DNA of 64,000 nucleotides from NCBI GenBank assembly GCA_958295925.1, contig CATQHL010000001.1, positions 691,931 through 755,930 on the forward strand. The letters run 5' to 3'. The notes under the pieces are model-generated. The model did no database searches. It was not told the origin of the DNA and saw only the letters and a program-made list of their open reading frames with translations. The DNA is from an uncultured Acidimicrobiales bacterium (GTDB taxonomy: Bacteria; Actinomycetota; Acidimicrobiia; Acidimicrobiales; CATQHL01). This document shows, in pieces, positions 58,755 through 64,000 of this stretch. A program made the translations under genes and the position numbers. How positions within the stretch are numbered: position 1 is the stretch's first letter; the number at the start of each line of letters is the position of its first letter.

Positions 58755-59189
58755 TCACGGCTGCCAGCCTTCGTCCCGCAGGACGGCCAGCGCCTCCACG
58801 ATCTGTGCCTGCAGGTCTGCCAGGTCGCGGCACATGGTGTCGTCATAACCGTGCCACGCGGCGTACCGCGGGCAGTCGGCGACGGGCGCGGCGCACAGCG
58901 CGGCGGCGTCGCTTGCGTGCCGCAGCACCTGGGCGATGTCGCCAGCGACCAGCGCGTCCTGCGCCGCGGTCATGTTGCGGTCACAGCGCTCCAACTGGCG
59001 CAGCCATTCCTGCGGCCCGTCCGCTGCGGGCTGCCGCGAGGGTGGTGCGCCACCACAGGCGGCCAGCAGCAGGGCGCACACCACTGCCGCCGCAGCGGGT
59101 GCGATGGCGCGGCGCGCGGCGACGGCCCAGCCGCCACCCTCGCCAATTAGGTCTGCGCCATCTATGGCGGTGTGCGCCTGCCGCGCCAT
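58755..59189 (-). CDS. Small predicted lipoprotein
   Basis: 144 residues from the ATG at 59189, which has a good upstream GAAAGGA; a longer frame to 59327 is open but has no such site. A hydrophobic segment (IAPAAAAVVCALLLAAC) ends in the lipobox LLAAC followed by GG, so it should be a lipid-anchored exported protein, although 30 residues precede the hydrophobic stretch. The mature part has five Cys (LERCDRN, ALCAAP, ADCPRY, TMCRDL and the lipobox Cys) that may form disulphides. No known domain is recognised. GC content matches the chromosome. Confidence 0.65.
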   Translation of the reverse strand: MARQAHTAIDGADLIGEGGGWAVAARRAIAPAAAAVVCALLLAACGGAPPSRQPAADGPQEWLRQLERCDRNMTAAQDALVAGDIAQVLRHASDAAALCAAPVADCPRYAAWHGYDDTMCRDLADLQAQIVEALAVLRDEGWQP

Positions 59190-59316
59190 TTTTCCTTTCT
59201 CATCTCCTGCCAAGTGTGCAACCTGAGCATGACCTGTTTTCAGACCCGTCAGATAGCGTCCACATCCAACAATTGGCGATTCTAGTGGGGTCTGCTTATT
59301 AGGCAAGGTGCTTATT

Positions 59317-60531
59317 ATGCAAGACATGGAAAACGATATCGGTTACTTACCACAACTTGAATCGCGCGAGGAATACATCGATCATCTCGAAGGCTATGGG
59401 GAAAGTGCGCCCGCAAGAAATCTAGTCAAGACCTACATGCTCGAGACAGCGAGTAAGAATCACACTACCCCAGATCTCACCAGCCTGTTTCCTAGCCGTG
59501 TTCATCTTCAACGCTTAGACGACACTCTTTACGTTGTAAAGGACTATCAGCAAGACGAAAACATAGTCGGGCTTCTTGAGGAACTAGACGAACGTCATCC
59601 TGTTATATATACAACTATGAAATCTGAAGCAAGCAACAAATGGATCAGAGAAGTTGTGGACCAGAATCCTTGGCTGGATCGTCTCTGGCTCTCATCACCA
59701 ATTTTGTTTGAATTATGGAAACATGTTCAACGAACCGCTGTGCCCAACCGTTATGTGCGACTCGGGTTCGATCACGAAGCACTCAATGAAAACATTTCAG
59801 AACACGAGAATGAAGAAGATGAACCTGAAGACACTATTGAACAAGGCGATGGAGACAGCGTTCAAGGGTTCACCGAACATCGTAAGTCTAGAGCAACGAT
59901 CACTGATCGATTGTCTATTTTGAACACAAAACTTGAAAAACTAATTGAACTTTATGATCCTCTGAATTCAATTGTTCAACTTCAAATGCCGAGTACAGGT
60001 CGCGGCGGACACTTACTTCGTTATGACGGACGTGCTACAAACCGAAGCGACTCCTTCCTCGATCACCGTGCTAAAATCAAGTTGGTTCTGAAATACTATC
60101 GCAACCTCACTGAGCGCGTCGAAGAGCGTCTCTGGTTTGAAGCCAAACAGTTTAGTAACGATCAATACACTATTTACGGCGCACCTGTTACAATTACTTT
60201 TGGTGAACAATTGAGTACTGCTACCTTTAACAAATTCGTGGATCTAGGCTTTAGGAGACGAACGAGTCGATTGAGAATCGGTGGATACATCACATCTCAT
60301 GGACCAACAAAAGTACATATAACAGCCATTGATCGCCACTTATGGCAACCACTGCTGTTGGAAATTACCAGCAAGCAGTTGTTAGGAGTGTTGCCACAAG
60401 GTACCTGTGGTAATACAATCCACCGCCTAATTACAAATGTACAACGTAAAGTCGATCCTAAGATAAAAGTCTGGCTCGGCAGTGAAGCGTATACTTCTGA
60501 TATATCTGAATCCATGGGAGCATCAACATGA
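59317..60531 (+). CDS. Uncharacterised 404-residue protein of the accessory region
   Basis: The start is taken at ATG 59317, with AAGG eight bases before; GTG 59308 is also in frame. The protein is soluble and highly charged. An acidic stretch (NEEDEPEDTIEQGDGDS) lies near residue 170, and a basic C-terminal region (VDLGFRRRTSRLRIGGYITS) follows. I recognise no family. Composition is low-GC. Its stop overlaps an ATG (ATGA at 60528) that opens a broken downstream frame, so it was probably the first gene of a longer operon. Nearby on the other strand is a DUF1156-like methylase, so a role in defence is possible only by context. Confidence 0.6.
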   Translation: MQDMENDIGYLPQLESREEYIDHLEGYGESAPARNLVKTYMLETASKNHTTPDLTSLFPSRVHLQRLDDTLYVVKDYQQDENIVGLLEELDERHPVIYTTMKSEASNKWIREVVDQNPWLDRLWLSSPILFELWKHVQRTAVPNRYVRLGFDHEALNENISEHENEEDEPEDTIEQGDGDSVQGFTEHRKSRATITDRLSILNTKLEKLIELYDPLNSIVQLQMPSTGRGGHLLRYDGRATNRSDSFLDHRAKIKLVLKYYRNLTERVEERLWFEAKQFSNDQYTIYGAPVTITFGEQLSTATFNKFVDLGFRRRTSRLRIGGYITSHGPTKVHITAIDRHLWQPLLLEITSKQLLGVLPQGTCGNTIHRLITNVQRKVDPKIKVWLGSEAYTSDISESMGAST

Positions 60532-60726
60532 ATGAACGAAAATCGTCACTCAATTACCCGACTATTCTCTCCGTCAGGCTTTTAAACTCAAGGTTTTCTT
60601 GTGGTCACTCCAAGATCTGCCAGATAGCAGCCTGCTCAAGCCAATCCTGCGGAATGCTGGTTACGAACTCAGCTACATAGAACTTTCCTTAGTTATTCCT
60701 GACAAAATCTCTGCAGCACGGGCTTA
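60528..60726 (+). pseudogene. Truncated, frameshifted gene fragment coupled to the preceding gene
   Basis: An ATG overlaps the preceding stop and reads MNERKSSLNYP. Coding-like sequence then continues in a different frame as YSLRQAFKLKVFLWSLQDLP, then LLKPILRNAGYELSYIEL, and stops at 60726. The 60532-60868 interval holds nothing else that I can support. It looks like the relic of a second operon gene after deletion. Confidence 0.4.
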
Positions 60727-60868
60727 AGAAAAATTAACCGGATCTAGAGATCGATCCCGCTGCAGCCCTGATTTTGTCTGAAACATCCGGAAGATAATAC
60801 AGAGTTGATTATAGTACTCAAATCTCACGGCTTTTCGCGTGATACGGAATCGCGGTTTACAAGCATAA

Positions 60869-63618
60869 TCAAGATACTTGCAAATCCTTCAGTTCTTGCT
60901 CTAGCATTCTTGGGGCAATTTCTTGCAGCCTTGACCAGGCTGCGACTAGACCGTTGTAAGTGTCGGCCTCTTCACTCCAGTCGTTGTCGTTGGCGATCTT
61001 GTAGAGAAGATAGGCGAGTTGACGGGCGTGATCACCGACGCTGCCTAGGCGTGCTAGCAACCTTGCCGCTTGCGACTCCGACTGCTCAAGGCTCGCTGCT
61101 AAGTGCTGGAGTGACTCCCAGGCAGTCAGCCGTGAGTCCTTTTGGGGATCCCAATCGAGATCTAGCTCGGAACGATTGTAGAGACGGAACTTGCCGCCCG
61201 AGGACTCCCCGACGCCTGCCTTAACTACGCCGTCGATGGCAGTGTTCTTAGCATGAGCGATGGAGTCGGCGTCACCGAACGGGCCAGGATCAAAGCCGTA
61301 TTGTGCGTACCAAGCCAGAGCAAAACGAGTTTCTACGCCAAGTTCTGACTCCTCTCCATAGAGGACATCGTCTAACACCTCGTTGATTATCGCTAGTGCG
61401 TCCCTCACAGGCATCTTCGATCCGTTCGCCTCGACGACCTTGGCATATCGAGAAAAAACCATAATTCCCGGACCGATAGTCGACTGAGGCAAGTCGACTG
61501 GGGCAATCTTGCCAGACTGCATGATTTTAATCGCTTGCGGAAGTTCTCGACGAAGAGCTGAAACAAACTCACCTCGCGAAACGGCGAGAGCGTACCGCGA
61601 GCGTGAACGGCAAGTCAAAACAATAGAAGACGCAAGAGCATTTGAACCTACAGAACGTAAACGCGCACCACGCTCCGTCCGCAAGGGCCAAGTAGCGGTT
61701 ACCTGCAAACCAGCATCAACTACAGCCTGCAAGAAAGTGTCCCATCCCGTTGAACGTGTACTCCCTCTTTCTTTAGATTCAGTTGCTTTGTAAGCGTAGT
61801 AGATAGTGGCAGGAAAGGCAGGATGCTGAACAATATCTATACCAGCCATCACTTCCCCAATTCCCTGCTCAAAATGTCTTTGTGCCGCTTGTTTGCTCCC
61901 ATGTCGCAAAGGATCTGCTACGAGTTCTTCAGTTTTTGGCGTAAGGAGAGTAGCACATTCATCAGGCCAAATATCTCTGATCATATGACGAAGCCAGACA
62001 TAAAAGAAATCAGAAATATCTGAATAGGGAACATTGTCGTAGTAAGGGGGATCTGTGGAAATAACTACATTATAGTTTTTTTGCAAGATTTCTCGAGCAT
62101 CCATCTGCCGAACCTTCCCCAGCCCACTTGCAGGTAGCGACTCGATTGCCTTGCTCGCGCGTTGAAGCATTGACATCCAGTTTCCCGTGGACTTTGAAAA
62201 CGGGTTTGCCTCTGCAAAGTCCCAAGTCATTGAAAAAGCTTGACGAGAAAAAGTATGCCCCATTGTTTCCCCGTTCTTATCCCAAGGGCAAGTTGCCGAC
62301 CAATAACCCGCGCACTTGTCAACCACAAACGCCAAATATGTTGCAACTGCTTCCGCGTATGCTTCAATACCTCTTCCGCCATTCTGGAGACTAGCACTGT
62401 CATCTGACATTTCCGCAGTCGTGGCATCATGAATAACTCGAATTTTAACTTCCTTCAGCAATCTGCAAAACGTTGTAAGCGCAATAAGTTGACGGGGCGT
62501 AAACAGATCTGATGTTGACGTCAATCCATAGGAAGGTGGCATACTATGCCTAGTATTTTTTGATAGTACGACTGATGGAGGGTTCTCTACAGGCTCAAAA
62601 TCAGGAATGTTGCTACAAGAAGACAGGTAGATTCTCCTTCTATTACCTTCAGCTACTACCGCTAGAAGGTGCGCCCCCATTCTTCCTGCTCGTCCTTCTG
62701 CCCGAATGTATTCCACTGGAATTGTAGCACCTGTGGCTATACAGGTTCCGGTTCCTCGTTTGACAGTGCGCCCGAAGGTTGGTTCACCTCCCTCGCGCAC
62801 CTGGAAGGAAATGGAATGGTTCCCTCGATCAATAACTGGCTCCACCCAAACCTTGGGTTTGCCGCTCTTTTTGCGAAGAACCCACGACGAAACCAGCGGC
62901 ACGTGCCCATTCCAGACCGGATCGGGCGACTTCACAGTCCGCGCCCAAATCCACGCAATCGGAGTCAGCTTCTCACCGTCGGGTCCTGTTGCGTCAGGGT
63001 AAAGGTGCCCGATACTGCGCTCAGCTTCGTCGCGCATCCAGGCGCCGTACGCCTTAACGTCTGTGGCTAGACCTTGCGCCCTGCTCCAAGTACTGAGTTC
63101 ATTCCGCTCGCCAGGGTGAACAGGAGGAAGATCGGCGAAACGAGGCGGTATCTCCATCATCGCCTTGTTGATCAATACAGCAACTGGATTCAAATCGCCA
63201 GCCAGAGCATCGAGCCCCAATCGCTGTGCTTCTAAGGGGATAGCCCCCCCCCCGCGAATGGATCTAGCACTGCGGGCAACTCGACCTCTGAACAACGTTC
63301 AATTTCCGCCCGAGCCTCCGCTAGCACATCGGGATCGTTGCTGTTCTCCCAAACCACTAACTGCTCTATTATTTTGAACAAGCGCTCACGCTCGTTCGCC
63401 TGTTCCATTTTTGTCGGAAACTTGTCTGGATGAGCAGAGGGGTCGTCCACCAGCGAAGCCCAGAGCACTGCCCGGCAAGCCGCTAACGGTCGCCTAGCCC
63501 ACCAGGGGTGCAAAGTCTCCGGGTGTCCGTAAAATATCGGCTTCTCGCGCGCAGACGCTTTGTTGATCACATCAAGCGGCAGAGCCACCTCGATCAACTT
63601 CGGTTTGAATGCGGGCAT
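60869..63618 (-). pseudogene. DUF1156-type DNA methylase, split at a G10 tract (possibly phase-variable)
   Basis: The N-terminal part starts at ATG 63618: PKLIEVALPLDVINKASARE, HPWWARRPLAACRAVLWASL, then VLDPFAGGG, the SAM motif I. There, in a run of ten G, the frame is lost and stops after LSP. The next frame resumes exactly with AIPLEAQRLGLDALAGDLNP and runs to 60869. It includes NVVISTDPPYYDNVPYSDIS (DPPY catalytic motif). With 11 or 8 G the two would form one protein of about 916 residues, the normal size for anti-phage-associated DUF1156 methylases. The middle of the gene is AT-richer than its ends. Its usual partners (DUF499, HerA, DUF3780) are not in the window. It may be a decayed gene, an assembly error or an OFF phase. 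Confidence 0.85.
63244..63253 (-). repeat. Homopolymer G10 at SAM motif I of the DUF1156 methylase
   Basis: Ten C on the plus strand (G on the coding strand) encode the GGG of DPFAGGG. The tract is the exact point of frame loss. One more G, or two fewer, restores the frame. Confidence 0.95.
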
Positions 63619-63679
63619 AGGCAGGAACTGCAAGATATCTGACGCCAAAGCCCGCACACCCCCCTCAACCCGACCAACC

Positions 63680-64000
63680 CAGAGCGGCCTCCGTCGCCGA
63701 AAACGCCCGCGCCCGCCCCGAGAGCGATAACCAGCCCCCCGAAGACGCCCGCGCCCGCTGGGAAAAAGAGTTCGAATCAGCCCCCAAGCGAACATCCCCT
63801 TCGAAACCATGTCGGGCATCCCCCTCGACGGGATCTACGGCTACGCCCCCTTCCCCGGCCAGTTCCCGTACACACGCGGGATCCACCCGTAGATGTATCG
63901 CTCAAAGCTTTGGACGATGCGCCTATTAGCCGGGATGGGCACGGCCTCAGACACCAACCTCAGCTTCCGAGGAACTTGCGGCCTCATCTGACCGGTACCA
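63680..64000 (+). pseudogene. Methylmalonyl-CoA mutase large-subunit N-terminal fragment
   Basis: A plus-strand frame without a start codon encodes ARARWEKEFESAPKRTSPFE, TMSGIPLDGIYG, PGQFPYTRGIHP, a TAG at 63890, then MYRSKLWTMRLLAGMGTASD. This is the substrate-binding N-terminus of acyl-CoA mutases, where the TAG stands at a normally conserved Ser (one base change from TCG). After TN the match is lost before the window end. A frame-broken relic is the simplest reading; the gene may continue beyond the edge. Confidence 0.65.

Overview
Backbone and likely organism. The backbone is high-GC (roughly two thirds G+C by eye), dense and rich in GTG starts. It carries a heterodimeric ABC exporter, a two-subunit UvrD-like helicase-nuclease, a mitochondrial-type aconitase, an ICL2-type isocitrate lyase and malate synthase G. 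This combination suggests an Actinomycetota chromosome, possibly an Acidimicrobiia-like lineage. The assignment is an inference from gene content; there is no rRNA in the window.

Layout. 1-6 kb: a CNNM/CBS protein cut by the left edge, then an ABC heterodimer and a lone ABC ATPase. 6-13 kb: a 1734-residue fusion of DnaQ-like exonuclease, DinG-like helicase and RecQ helicase, then a UvrD-like ATPase. 13-16 kb: thiN, a low-GC TIGR04141/DUF6119-like gene and tRNA-Val(CAC). 16-18.6 kb: divergent murF and ddl. 18.8-23.7 kb: a coupled operon of acyl-CoA reductase/HAD fusion, LarA-like protein and PlsC-like acyltransferase. 23.8-32.2 kb: aconitase, an amidohydrolase, and divergent isocitrate lyase and malate synthase (glyoxylate shunt). 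32.6 kb: a membrane-anchored 11-residue-repeat coiled coil.

Accessory region. From 33.6 to 48.2 kb and again from 58.2 to 64 kb the base composition falls and defence-type genes dominate. A decayed type I restriction-modification locus (hsdM, hsdS and hsdR remnants) holds a coupled two-gene cassette (second gene DUF1828-like) and a Fic gene, and the hsdS-to-fic part is bracketed by two copies of a 70-bp-period repeat. Next come a HEPN/MNT pair and a two-gene system: a PLD-SNF2 helicase and a large Eco57I/PglX-like DNA methylase. The methylase reading frame is broken at a (CT)25.5 microsatellite. Between the two accessory stretches lie AddA/AddB-like helicase-nucleases, an MFS transporter and a TetR regulator. 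The right end has a second large methylase (DUF1156-like) broken at a G10 tract exactly at its SAM-binding motif, and a methylmalonyl-CoA mutase fragment.

Main point. Three DNA-methyltransferase loci in one window each carry a simple-sequence tract inside the coding region: C15 in the hsdM remnant, (CT)25.5 in the PglX-like gene, and G10 in the DUF1156 gene. In the last two, a small change in tract length would join the two halves into a full-length enzyme. The window therefore looks like a phase-variable modification/defence island, with both intact-length methylases in the OFF frame in this assembly. A sequencing or assembly error in the tracts is the main alternative.
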